This document shows positions 42,627-50,856 of a stretch of 64,000 nucleotides of DNA, piece by piece. Source of the stretch: Desulfobacter curvatus DSM 3379 (lineage in GTDB: Bacteria; Desulfobacterota; Desulfobacteria; Desulfobacterales; Desulfobacteraceae). Positions within the stretch are counted from its first letter, which is position 1. Every line of letters begins with the position of its first letter. A program made the translations under genes and the position numbers. Location of the stretch: contig NZ_KB892935.1 of NCBI RefSeq assembly GCF_000373985.1, positions 24,622 to 88,621 on the forward strand, written 5' to 3'. A model generated the notes under the pieces. The model was not told the DNA's origin. It did not search any database and worked only from the letters and a program-made list of their open reading frames with translations.

Positions 42627-43184
42627 CTAAAATAAAAATGGGATAAACATCTTTGATTTGCTGCAATACTCGGTGTAGGCCTCCCCGAAAACGGTTTGGT
42701 TTTCTTTTTCCTCCACCTTGGCTGTGGCAATAAGGAACAGTGTTGTGATCACACTGATTCCTAGGGTGACGGGGGTGATATGCTTTAAAAACGCGCCCCA
42801 GTTCAAAAGCAGCAAAGACGTGTACATGGGATGGCGAATAAATCGGTACAAGCCCGAGTCAACCAGATGAGTCGTATTTTCAAAATTAAAGTTTTCAGGC
42901 ATGTCATCACGGCGGCAGTGTCCCCCCAAGGCGCGAAGCCGTTTCACCGCGAACAGGACAAAACCGATGGAACAGATCAGCAGTGTCCAGGCAATGATCT
43001 GCCGCATTGAAAAGGGATCGTTAAACCAATACGGTTGATTTAAGGCGAGCAGTGCGGCAATGCCTTCAAAGGCAAAAAAGCGGTAAAAGCCGTGGCTGCG
43101 ATAATTTTTCAGCGTGTGCCGGGAAATCCACACCAGAATCAGGCTGATTAACATAAAAAGAATAAAATTCATAAGGTTATCCAA
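42627..43184 (-). CDS. ICMT/phospholipid methyltransferase-like membrane protein
   Basis: Seen: 185 residues; four or five hydrophobic segments and the motif GLYRFIRHPMYTS (about 111-123), followed by EEKEN, which are typical of isoprenylcysteine carboxyl methyltransferase (ICMT)-like and related small methyltransferases. Known: these transfer a methyl group from SAM to carboxyls, quinones or lipids at the membrane. Its start is 17 bases after the KS gene stop. Inferred: methylates the carboxyl or another site of the lipid. Substrate unknown. Confidence 0.7.
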   Translation of the reverse strand: MDNLMNFILFMLISLILVWISRHTLKNYRSHGFYRFFAFEGIAALLALNQPYWFNDPFSMRQIIAWTLLICSIGFVLFAVKRLRALGGHCRRDDMPENFNFENTTHLVDSGLYRFIRHPMYTSLLLLNWGAFLKHITPVTLGISVITTLFLIATAKVEEKENQTVFGEAYTEYCSKSKMFIPFLF

Positions 43185-43201
43185 ATAGGGTTGAAGGCCT
43201 T

Positions 43202-45388
43202 TTATCCGGGCATCACCTCAACGGCGGTAAGGTATCGGCCAAGGCCCAGAAGGAGTATCCCCCGGCCCTGGAGATCTATGCACTGTCCTGGGAATTGGGG
43301 ATCCGGCAGTTTGTTGTTTTTTACCGCATCCACAGCAAGCACGGCTGCAACCGCCGGGGCCGTGGCAAACTGTCCGGTTTGCCGGCGGTAATCCAGGATG
43401 GGTATGGACGATGAAAATGCATTGGACAACGTCTTAACCAGGGTGGTTCCCCGGAGGGCACAGGCCCGGGGAATACCGGCCATGACAGCACCATACCTGT
43501 CATTGAAATCCGGCAGTTCCCGGATAAGGCCTGCCAGGGCATCCTTGGGTTCAAGGCGGTCATCATTTTTCATGAAAAGGCGGGGGGTCAGGGTGGGGTT
43601 GCCTGGAATCGCCTTCGGAGCCAGCACCAGGGCTCCGCCGCCGTCCGCCGCTGTGTCTTCCGGGATTACGGACATGTCAAATCTGAGAGACAGGTCAGGA
43701 TGGTGTTCATCCCCGCCCATGACCATCATGGGAGCATGGTCCTTTTTGCCCAGAATCCCGGCTGTCCACAGGGCTTGCTCAAAAGATACATCTCCGCCTG
43801 TGGTGGTGATGTTTGCCCCTTTTGCGCCAAGTTCCATGGCCACATGGCCCAGGGCGGCGTTATGGACCGATCCCACAAAGTCAATGGGGCTGGAGGATTT
43901 TTCATTGCCTGCAAAAAGCCGTGAAAGAAAGTCCCAGGTTTCGGACAACGATCCCCAGCCCGTGCCGCCGATAATGGATGCCGGCGATATGTCGGCGGGT
44001 GTCTCTTTTCCGGCCAGGACCGCCAGGGCCAGCATCAGGCGGGAGAATCGTTTCATCCGCCGCACTTTTTTCAAGGTGAGCAGGTCTGTCAAGGTTTTGT
44101 CCGTGACCATGCCTGCCAGGGACTGTCCCTTGTAAAACAGGTCCAGGCTTTCAGCCGTGGTGCCTGCACCTGTCACACAGGCGTAACCCAGAACCGACAT
44201 GGGACCTATTTTCGGCGTTTGGTTCTCCTTTGTATCCTGGGGGCAGGTCCCGGATGTCCGGTTTTCTGTTTCTGATATCACAATGGCTGCATTATTCCCG
44301 CCAAATCCAAATGTATTTGACAATACCCTGTGAACGGGCCTTTGTATGGGGCTGGGAACCGGAATGAAATTCAGTTCAGGGTCCGGCGTACTGAATCCGG
44401 TATTGCCGGGAATAATTCCTCTGGATACGGCAATGGCGGAAATCACCGCTTCAATGGCCCCGGCAGCGGCCATGGGATGGCCTGTGGCGCCTTTTACCGA
44501 TGATGACGCAGGCTTGGCTGGGGTAAAAAGCCGGTTCACGGCCATGGCCTCTGCCCTGTCATTGGCCTCGGTGCCTGTGCCGTGCAGGCTGATGTAATCG
44601 ATTTGTCCGGGGGTGACGCCGGCGTCCTCCATGGCCTTTGCCATAGCATCAAACGCGCCGTTCCCCTCGGGATGCGGGGATGAGGCGTGGTATGCATCAC
44701 AGGACAGTCCGCCGCCGGACAGTACTGCAATGGGATTTTCAGGTTTTTGGGAAACAAGCAGCAGCAGGCCTGCCCCTTCGGCAACGCTCATGCCTGCACG
44801 GTTTTTATCAAAGGGACGGGCCCCTGCCGGGTCAACCACCTGCAGGGACTGAAACCCAAAGCAGGTCATCCGGCACAGGGCATCCGCTCCCCCGGCCAGG
44901 ACGGTTTCGGCCCGGCCCGAACGGATCATTTCCAAAGCGATGGTCAGGGCTGCATTTCCCGAAGAACAGGCTGTGGATACGGTGATGGCCGGGCCAGTGC
45001 AGCCCATCAGGTCGGCAATATCCTCTGCCACCGTGCCCAGACCGTGGTATTGGAACAGTTTCGGATCGGTCTCTTTGGCTTTGAGCAGGGATTCGCAGGT
45101 CAGCATCCCCCCGGTGGTGGCACCTAACACAACGGCATCCGGGACCCGGCTGCATTGTGCCATAATCTGTCCGGCAGCGATCCGGGCAAGGGCGTGGGTC
45201 CTGGGAACATTGTCTTTAATGATCCCCGGGACCATACCCACCTTGGGAAAATCCGGGCGGTTGAGTTGAAAAAAATCCACGGAAGTCAGACCTGATTCAC
45301 TGCGTTTAAGGGCCTGGTAAGTGTTATCCGCCCCTGTCCCTAAGGCGGATATGATTCCCATTGCAGCAATGTAAGCACCCGATGTCAT
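43202..45388 (-). CDS. Ketosynthase fused to an inactive, chain-length-factor-like ketosynthase
   Basis: Seen: 728 residues. The first KS (1-about 372) has the full triad: Cys141 in STACSSG, His269 in HGTGTE and His304 in GHP. The second (397-728) keeps the thiolase fold, but the Cys position reads TTTGGDVSFEQ with no cysteine, and its other catalytic motifs are absent. Known: in type II polyketide synthases the KS pairs with a Cys-less partner, the chain length factor. Inferred: here both are one polypeptide, building a defined-length chain on the ACP. First gene of the minus-strand operon; about 200 bases separate it from the divergent regulator, probably the shared promoter region. Confidence 0.85.
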   Translation of the reverse strand: MTSGAYIAAMGIISALGTGADNTYQALKRSESGLTSVDFFQLNRPDFPKVGMVPGIIKDNVPRTHALARIAAGQIMAQCSRVPDAVVLGATTGGMLTCESLLKAKETDPKLFQYHGLGTVAEDIADLMGCTGPAITVSTACSSGNAALTIALEMIRSGRAETVLAGGADALCRMTCFGFQSLQVVDPAGARPFDKNRAGMSVAEGAGLLLLVSQKPENPIAVLSGGGLSCDAYHASSPHPEGNGAFDAMAKAMEDAGVTPGQIDYISLHGTGTEANDRAEAMAVNRLFTPAKPASSSVKGATGHPMAAAGAIEAVISAIAVSRGIIPGNTGFSTPDPELNFIPVPSPIQRPVHRVLSNTFGFGGNNAAIVISETENRTSGTCPQDTKENQTPKIGPMSVLGYACVTGAGTTAESLDLFYKGQSLAGMVTDKTLTDLLTLKKVRRMKRFSRLMLALAVLAGKETPADISPASIIGGTGWGSLSETWDFLSRLFAGNEKSSSPIDFVGSVHNAALGHVAMELGAKGANITTTGGDVSFEQALWTAGILGKKDHAPMMVMGGDEHHPDLSLRFDMSVIPEDTAADGGGALVLAPKAIPGNPTLTPRLFMKNDDRLEPKDALAGLIRELPDFNDRYGAVMAGIPRACALRGTTLVKTLSNAFSSSIPILDYRRQTGQFATAPAVAAVLAVDAVKNNKLPDPQFPGQCIDLQGRGILLLGLGRYLTAVEVMPG

Positions 45389-45591
45389 AACTTAGCTCCT
45401 ATGATCAGGATGGTACTCTACAGATACGATCCTGTCGAAAAATTCCTGTTCGAAATATCATTTCAGGCTCACCATTGGAAGCATATTGTAAAATTAGGCT
45501 TGTTTTTAACGATTAATTCAGTGTAAGTCGTAAACAAATTTTTAATAGACTATTTTTATACCTTTTTTAAAATCTTAAGTTTTTATCTGCA

Positions 45592-46032
45592 ATGGAAATT
45601 AAAGACGTCCCCCAAGACCCCGGTATTTTAGACGATTATGGCCGTGAGGTATGCTATGCCGTGGATCAGAACGGAAATTACAGCCTGGCCCAAAGTATTG
45701 GATGGGATCCCAAGAATGTCGCCAACAGGCAGGCATGGCAGGTCATTGAAAAGAAAATAGCCAAAGCCCGTGAAGATATTCTTGACGGAAAACTCAGTCC
45801 CATTGGATTTTATATGGCGTGCCACCAGATGGATGTCAGGCTTCTTGCCCAGTATATAGGTCTGTATCGCTGGCAGGTCAAACGGCATCTTAAACCAGCT
45901 GTATTCAAAAAGTTAAAAGGAGATGTCCTGGAGAAGTACGCCGCATTATTCAATGTATCCGTGGATGAACTAAAATCCCTGCCGGAAAAGCCGGCCATGA
46001 ATTGCCCCGCCTCCCGAAACAATAAAGCGTAA
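45592..46032 (+). CDS. Small helix-turn-helix regulator-like protein
   Basis: Seen: 146 residues. The region from about 70 to 130 (LAQYIGLYRWQVKRHLKP... KYAALFNVSVDELKSL) looks like an XRE-type HTH, with the usual ending of a helix followed by VSVDEL. The first half has no hit that I can name. Known: genes of this type often precede BtrH-like genes. It lies 2 bases from the BtrH gene and opposite the KS gene. Inferred: a cluster regulator; it could instead be a partner of the acyltransferase. Confidence 0.5.
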   Translation: MEIKDVPQDPGILDDYGREVCYAVDQNGNYSLAQSIGWDPKNVANRQAWQVIEKKIAKAREDILDGKLSPIGFYMACHQMDVRLLAQYIGLYRWQVKRHLKPAVFKKLKGDVLEKYAALFNVSVDELKSLPEKPAMNCPASRNNKA

Positions 46033-46034
46033 AG

Positions 46035-47048
46035 ATGATAATTGATTTTAAACATACCCAGTCTGCCCATTGTGAATGCGGGGTTACTGCGAACCTGATC
46101 AACCATGCCGTAGAAGACAGTGAACAACAGCTTTCAGAAGCCTTGGCATTCGGCATTGGCCAGGGCATCTTTTTTGGATATTTGCCGTTTATCAAGGTCA
46201 ATGAACTGCCGTTGACAACCTTTCGGTGCCCGGTGGGCAAAATATTCAAAAGTGTAACCCGCACTTTGGGCATTGACGTCAAATGGCAGAAATTTTCCAG
46301 TGTTCCCAAAGCCATGGATGCCCTGGACAGGGAACTTGACAAGGGGCATCCCGTGGGATGCCGGACCGGCGGGTACTGGTTGCCGTACTTTCCCCCATCG
46401 TTGAGATTTCATTTTAACATGCACAATATCGTGGTAATCGGCAAAGAGGGGGATAACTATATCATCAGTGATCCGGTTTTCCCTTCTATTGTGGAGTGTC
46501 CGGCAAAGGACCTGGCCCTTGCCCGATTTGCAAAGGGCGCCCTTGCACCCAAAGGCAGCATGTACCGGATTACCGGAGTTCCTGGAAAAATTGATTTAAA
46601 ACCCGCTTTGTGCACCGGAATACGGGGTGCGGCAAAGAGCATGGTGAAAACGCCTGTGCCCTTTCTGGGTACCCGGGGGATTCGTTTTCTGGGAAAGTGT
46701 GTTGAAAATTGGCCCAAAAAATTCGGTAATGAAAAAACCGTGCTCCTTTTAGGTCAGCTCATACGGATGCAGGAAGAGATCGGTACCGGCGGCGGAGGCT
46801 TTCGTTTTATGTATTCGGCATTCCTCCAGCAGGCTGCCGGGATATTGGATGACCCGCGGCTGAACACCATGGCTGAACAGATGACGGCTTCCGGAGATCT
46901 GTGGCGCAGATTTGCCGTAAAGGCTGCAAGGCATTGTAAAGGCAGGGCTTCCCAGGACGACTCGGTACAAGCCATGCGGCAGGTACTCAATACCTGCGCT
47001 GATATTGAAACCCGTACCTTCAAGGAGCTTTTATCCATTGCCGGCTGA
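46035..47048 (+). CDS. BtrH-like acyltransferase (BtrH N-terminal domain)
   Basis: Seen: 337 residues. AHCECG with Cys13, MHN with His130 and SDP with Asp146 fit the Cys-His-Asp catalytic set of the BtrH N-terminal domain, and LGIDV, EGDNYIISDP are typical. Residues about 185-335 form a helical C-terminal part. Known: BtrH moves an acyl group from an ACP to an aminoglycoside in butirosin synthesis. Inferred: transfers the chain from the ACP at 49029 to an amine or hydroxyl acceptor. The stop overlaps the start of the ABC ATPase gene. Confidence 0.75.
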   Translation: MIIDFKHTQSAHCECGVTANLINHAVEDSEQQLSEALAFGIGQGIFFGYLPFIKVNELPLTTFRCPVGKIFKSVTRTLGIDVKWQKFSSVPKAMDALDRELDKGHPVGCRTGGYWLPYFPPSLRFHFNMHNIVVIGKEGDNYIISDPVFPSIVECPAKDLALARFAKGALAPKGSMYRITGVPGKIDLKPALCTGIRGAAKSMVKTPVPFLGTRGIRFLGKCVENWPKKFGNEKTVLLLGQLIRMQEEIGTGGGGFRFMYSAFLQQAAGILDDPRLNTMAEQMTASGDLWRRFAVKAARHCKGRASQDDSVQAMRQVLNTCADIETRTFKELLSIAG

Positions 47049-47787
47049 TGATTCCCAATCTGTTCTTGAGGTCCGTGGCTTGGGAAAACGCTATCCGGGC
47101 GGCCAAAAAGATGTCCTGACCGACCTGACGTTACGGGTTGAACAAGGCGAAATTTTTGGATTATTAGGGCCCAACGGTGCAGGGAAAACCACAACCATCT
47201 CAATTTTATCCACCTTGATAAAACCCACCCGGGGCCGCGTGCGGATTTGCGGCGTGGATGCCTTGAAATACCCGTTTAAAGTAAGGCCCCTTATCAGTCT
47301 GATTCCCCAGGAAATTGCTTTGTTTCCAAAACTCACCGGACGGGAAAATATGTTTTATTTCGGCACGTTATTTGGGCTAAAAAAAATAGAGCTGGACTTA
47401 AAAATTTCCGAAACCCTGGCACTGTTTGACCTGAATGAGTTTGCCGATCAGCTGATCACAAAATGTTCCGGCGGCATTCAACGCAGGTTTAATATTGCCT
47501 GCGGAATTCTGCATGAACCGGCATTGATTTTTTTGGATGAACCCACCGTGGGCATGGATGTTCACTCCCGCAACGCATTACTGGACCGAATTCAGCAATT
47601 AAGCCTTGGGGGGAGCACCCTGATCTATACGACCCATTACATGGAAGAGGCCGAGAAAATCTGTTCACGGGTTTTGATCATGGATAAGGGTATCTGCCTG
47701 GCCCAAGGGCGCACCGATGATTTGATCAGCGGCACCGGCAAATACCGCAATCTCAATGAGCTGTTTTTAAAGACCACAGGGAAATAA
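47038..47787 (+). CDS. ABC transporter ATP-binding protein
   Basis: Seen: start TTG 47038, since AAGGAG lies 10 bases upstream and the start overlaps the BtrH stop by 11 bases; this gives 249 residues. Walker A GPNGAGKTTT, the C-loop CSGGIQRR (normally LSGGQ) and Walker B LIFLDEPTVG are all present. Known: it pairs with the ABC-2 permease that follows by 6 bases. Inferred: exports the product, or an intermediate, of the cluster alongside the MMPL exporter. Confidence 0.88.
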   Translation: MPADDSQSVLEVRGLGKRYPGGQKDVLTDLTLRVEQGEIFGLLGPNGAGKTTTISILSTLIKPTRGRVRICGVDALKYPFKVRPLISLIPQEIALFPKLTGRENMFYFGTLFGLKKIELDLKISETLALFDLNEFADQLITKCSGGIQRRFNIACGILHEPALIFLDEPTVGMDVHSRNALLDRIQQLSLGGSTLIYTTHYMEEAEKICSRVLIMDKGICLAQGRTDDLISGTGKYRNLNELFLKTTGK

Positions 47788-47793
47788 TTGTTC

Positions 47794-49017
47794 ATGGGAT
47801 TTTTGGCTGCCACATTAAAAAAAGAGCTGCTTTTGCTCATCCGGGACCGGGTGGGGCTTGTGCTGTTGTTTGTCATGCCTGCCGTGCTGGTGACCATTGT
47901 CTGTCTTGTGCAGGAAAAGGTGCTGAACCCGACCACCCATGTTTTGGTCCTTGATAATGATAAAAATGAGATCGGAAAAATTATTTTTAAGGGGTTAAAG
48001 GACTCGGACAATATTATCGCCGTAAAGGGTAAAGATGTCGGCTGTGACACCGAGGCCGGGGCTAAAGCCCTGGTGAATAAAGGGCAGTACCAGTTCAGCA
48101 TTATCATCCCCGAAGGCAGCACCGACTTTGCCTTTGATCAAGCCCGGCTCTTTACCCTGGGTAAAACAGATTCCCATGGCACCAACGGCAAACAGATCAC
48201 TGTATATTTTGATCCTTCGGTCCAGGGGGGATTCCGGGCTGCGGTGTTAAGTACTGTCTCAAAGGTGCTTTTGTGTCTGGAGTATGAGATTAAACTTCGG
48301 CAAGCCGTTTTTCCCACGGACAGGCGGCCGGATGCAACACCTCCTGCCCCGTGGTTTGATATTAAAGAGGCCTGGGCAACAGAATTCGGATTCATTAAAA
48401 TGCCGACATCGGTGCAGCAGAATGTGCCGGCCTGGGCTCTGTTCGGCATCTTTTTCATCTGTGTCCCTCTTGCCGGCAGCATGCTTCAGGAGCGTGAGAA
48501 TAAAACCCTGGACCGGTTAAGAACCATGCCCGTCCCGAGATTTTTATTCATTTTTGGAAAAAATGCCGCCTACATCTGTGTCTGCCTGATTCAATTCTTA
48601 TTTGTTTTTTTGCTCGGTAAATTTGTTTTTCCCCTGCTGTGCCTGCCCGCTTTTGTCGTAGACGGCCCATGGATCGCTGTTTTGATTATTATTGCCGCAT
48701 GTGCGGTGGCCGCTGCAAATTACGGTATCATGCTCGGCCAACTTGCAGGGTCCTATGAACAGGCCCTTATCATCGGTCCCACAACCATTGTGATTGCCGC
48801 AGCGCTTGGGGGTATCGTCGTACCGGTTTATCTGATGCCGGGACCCATGCAGTTAATCAGTAACTTATCCCCCTTGGCCTGGGCCCTGGACGCATTTTAC
48901 GATATCCTTTTGCGGGGAAAACAGATTAAAGATGTTTTGCCCGAAGCAGGTTTATTGGTGTTGTTCGGCATTGCGGCTTCAGGGGTTTCTCATATCTCAT
49001 TTAATTACAAAAAATAA
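47794..49017 (+). CDS. ABC-2 type permease
   Basis: Seen: start ATG 47794 (TTG 47788 possible), 407 residues. One N-terminal transmembrane segment (about 22-42) precedes a large extracytoplasmic domain (about 45-205), then five to six membrane segments from about 210 (ALFGIFFICVPLAGSMLQEREN). This is the YhhJ-like ABC-2 layout. Known: such permeases act in drug or lipid export with their ATPase. It is followed after 11 bases by an ACP gene, so export and acyl transfer genes are in one operon. Confidence 0.85.
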   Translation: MGFLAATLKKELLLLIRDRVGLVLLFVMPAVLVTIVCLVQEKVLNPTTHVLVLDNDKNEIGKIIFKGLKDSDNIIAVKGKDVGCDTEAGAKALVNKGQYQFSIIIPEGSTDFAFDQARLFTLGKTDSHGTNGKQITVYFDPSVQGGFRAAVLSTVSKVLLCLEYEIKLRQAVFPTDRRPDATPPAPWFDIKEAWATEFGFIKMPTSVQQNVPAWALFGIFFICVPLAGSMLQERENKTLDRLRTMPVPRFLFIFGKNAAYICVCLIQFLFVFLLGKFVFPLLCLPAFVVDGPWIAVLIIIAACAVAAANYGIMLGQLAGSYEQALIIGPTTIVIAAALGGIVVPVYLMPGPMQLISNLSPLAWALDAFYDILLRGKQIKDVLPEAGLLVLFGIAASGVSHISFNYKK

Positions 49018-49028
49018 GGTAACATATA

Positions 49029-49301
49029 ATGCTGGAAAAAGAGCTGTTAACAACCATTGTCGAACTATGTAATGTGCAGGAGGATGTTCCGGATGACTTT
49101 CCAATGGATTCCCCCTTGGTGGGACCGGACTCCCTGCTTGGGCTGGATTCCCTGGACGCCGTTGAAATTGTCGTCATGGTCCAGGATGTCTATGGTATCC
49201 GGATTGACACCCAGGACCAGGCACGTGAGATTTTATCGACGGTTAAATCCCTTGCCGATTATATACGGGAAAAGGGGGGCATTAAATCTATTTCGGACTG
49301 A
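49029..49301 (+). CDS. Acyl carrier protein, cluster copy 3
   Basis: Seen: 90 residues; LLGLDSLDAVE with Ser41 as the phosphopantetheine site. It has an acidic, helical frame like the other two ACPs, but its sequence differs clearly. It ends within the 3' end of the convergent MFS gene, overlapping by 14 bases. Inferred: the donor ACP for the BtrH-like enzyme in the same operon, by analogy with BtrI-BtrH. Confidence 0.85.
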   Translation: MLEKELLTTIVELCNVQEDVPDDFPMDSPLVGPDSLLGLDSLDAVEIVVMVQDVYGIRIDTQDQAREILSTVKSLADYIREKGGIKSISD

Positions 49302-50565
49302 CGGGCGGTTTTGCGGCCAGACACAAAAGGCCGGCCATGATCAGGAGAATTGTGAAGGCCGAAAAAGGAATCCAGTAGTTATGGAACAGATCAAAAAAGA
49401 TGGCTGCCGAGACCGGCCCGGCAGCGTTTGCGGCCATCCGGAAAGGGCCGGCAATCCCCAGAACGGTTCCGGAAGATCTTCTGCCGTAGAATTCCGTCCA
49501 CAACAGAAAAATTAACGGCAGAACCCCGCCTCGGATGATTCCGTACACAACGGCAAAGATAAACATCCACACCGGTGCCTTGACCGCCCAGAAAACCGTA
49601 TAGAAGAGGATGCCGATGGTGATCAGCACCCCGCCCATGAGTATCTTAACGGAGATTTTTTCTGCCAGAAAACCGAACAACACCCCGCCCAATGCAGCGC
49701 AAACCGATAAAACGGTGATGACCAAAACAGCCGTGGTCGGCGGCAATCCCTGGTCCGTCATAAATGGAAACAGATGAAAATTAGACCCGGCCCCAACCAG
49801 ATAAATCACACACATGACAAACACCAGTTGCCAGAATGAAATGGTGCGAAAAGCCGTTTTCCGGGTCCACACGGGTTCATTTTCCAGATTCAAGCGGGAC
49901 GCCTGACTTTGTTGTCCTCCCGGTTTGTCTTCGTCGGTCCCTAAATCTTCTTCAGGGTCTCTGCCATCCGGCAGCAATCCAACGTCTTCGGGTCTTCGTT
50001 TCAGAAAAATCAGACTGGGCAGGGCTGAAAAAGCAAATACAATTATGCCCAATACAGCCCAGGCCGTGCGCCATCCATAGGAAAGAATGATATGCTGTAC
50101 CAGTAACGGGAGAAAAGCAATGCCGATGCGGCTGCCAAGCTGGGAAATCCCCATGGCCCGTCCCCGTTTTTCAATAAACCAGTTGGAGACGCTCACCGTG
50201 ACCACCAGCGCCAGCAAACCAGACGCAATCATCCGGCCGGTTCCGAAAAACAGGTAGAGTTGCCAGACCGAAGAGAGCTGTGACAGTGCGATCAGGCCAG
50301 CACTTAAAATGGTAATTCCCCAGAACGCCGCTTTTCGTGGGCCATTGCGATCCAGGTAAGGGCCAACCAGAGGGGAGAGGATGCCACCGGACAGGGAGCC
50401 CACAGCAATGGAACCGGTGATGATGGAACGATTCCAGCCGAACTCTTCGGCCATGGGTTTGAGGAAGATGGACAATACATTCTGGAATACACCGGCCTGG
50501 GTAAGACCGATCAAAAAAGCCACGGCAACAATAGTCCAGCCGTAAAAAATTTTTTTCTGCTGCAT
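49288..50565 (-). CDS. Major facilitator superfamily transporter (OxlT-like)
   Basis: Seen: 425 residues from ATG 50565 (AGGAG 9 bases before), instead of a longer version at 50634. Twelve hydrophobic segments and the usual MFS loop motif (GPYLDRNGPRKAA between helices 2 and 3) are present, with a long central loop. The best resemblance is to the OxlT/monocarboxylate branch. Known: these exchange organic acids. It converges on the ACP gene and shares 14 bases with it, so the two transcripts overlap at their ends. No substrate can be inferred from sequence alone. Confidence 0.8.
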   Translation of the reverse strand: MQQKKIFYGWTIVAVAFLIGLTQAGVFQNVLSIFLKPMAEEFGWNRSIITGSIAVGSLSGGILSPLVGPYLDRNGPRKAAFWGITILSAGLIALSQLSSVWQLYLFFGTGRMIASGLLALVVTVSVSNWFIEKRGRAMGISQLGSRIGIAFLPLLVQHIILSYGWRTAWAVLGIIVFAFSALPSLIFLKRRPEDVGLLPDGRDPEEDLGTDEDKPGGQQSQASRLNLENEPVWTRKTAFRTISFWQLVFVMCVIYLVGAGSNFHLFPFMTDQGLPPTTAVLVITVLSVCAALGGVLFGFLAEKISVKILMGGVLITIGILFYTVFWAVKAPVWMFIFAVVYGIIRGGVLPLIFLLWTEFYGRRSSGTVLGIAGPFRMAANAAGPVSAAIFFDLFHNYWIPFSAFTILLIMAGLLCLAAKPPVSPK

Positions 50566-50856
50566 GAAACCGTGCTCCTGCAATTTTTTCAGGCAGGGTA
50601 TAACAAAGAATAAAAAGATTAGCAAGCGTCTCATCGTAAATATCCTTAATCTCTGAAAAAAATAATTCCAACCGGCCGCCGGGATCTTGGATTCGGAGAT
50701 ATTTTTCTTTTCAAATTTTACTTTTAGGATGTTATAATTAAAAAATCTCCATTTGATTATTTATGATCAGCCTAATTACCGCGTTCATAATGCCACCATT
50801 CAATGATGTCATTGCGCGTAGGTTTAAGCATCTCGTCTTAATGGGAGTTTGTAATT

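Noticed and set aside
22060..49301. Standard aryl polyene cluster
   Set aside because: MMPL, KS-CLF, ACP and DH are shared, but the tyrosine ammonia-lyase-like enzyme and aryl starter ligase are missing, while PlsY, Fak-like, BtrH-like and several radical SAM proteins are extra.
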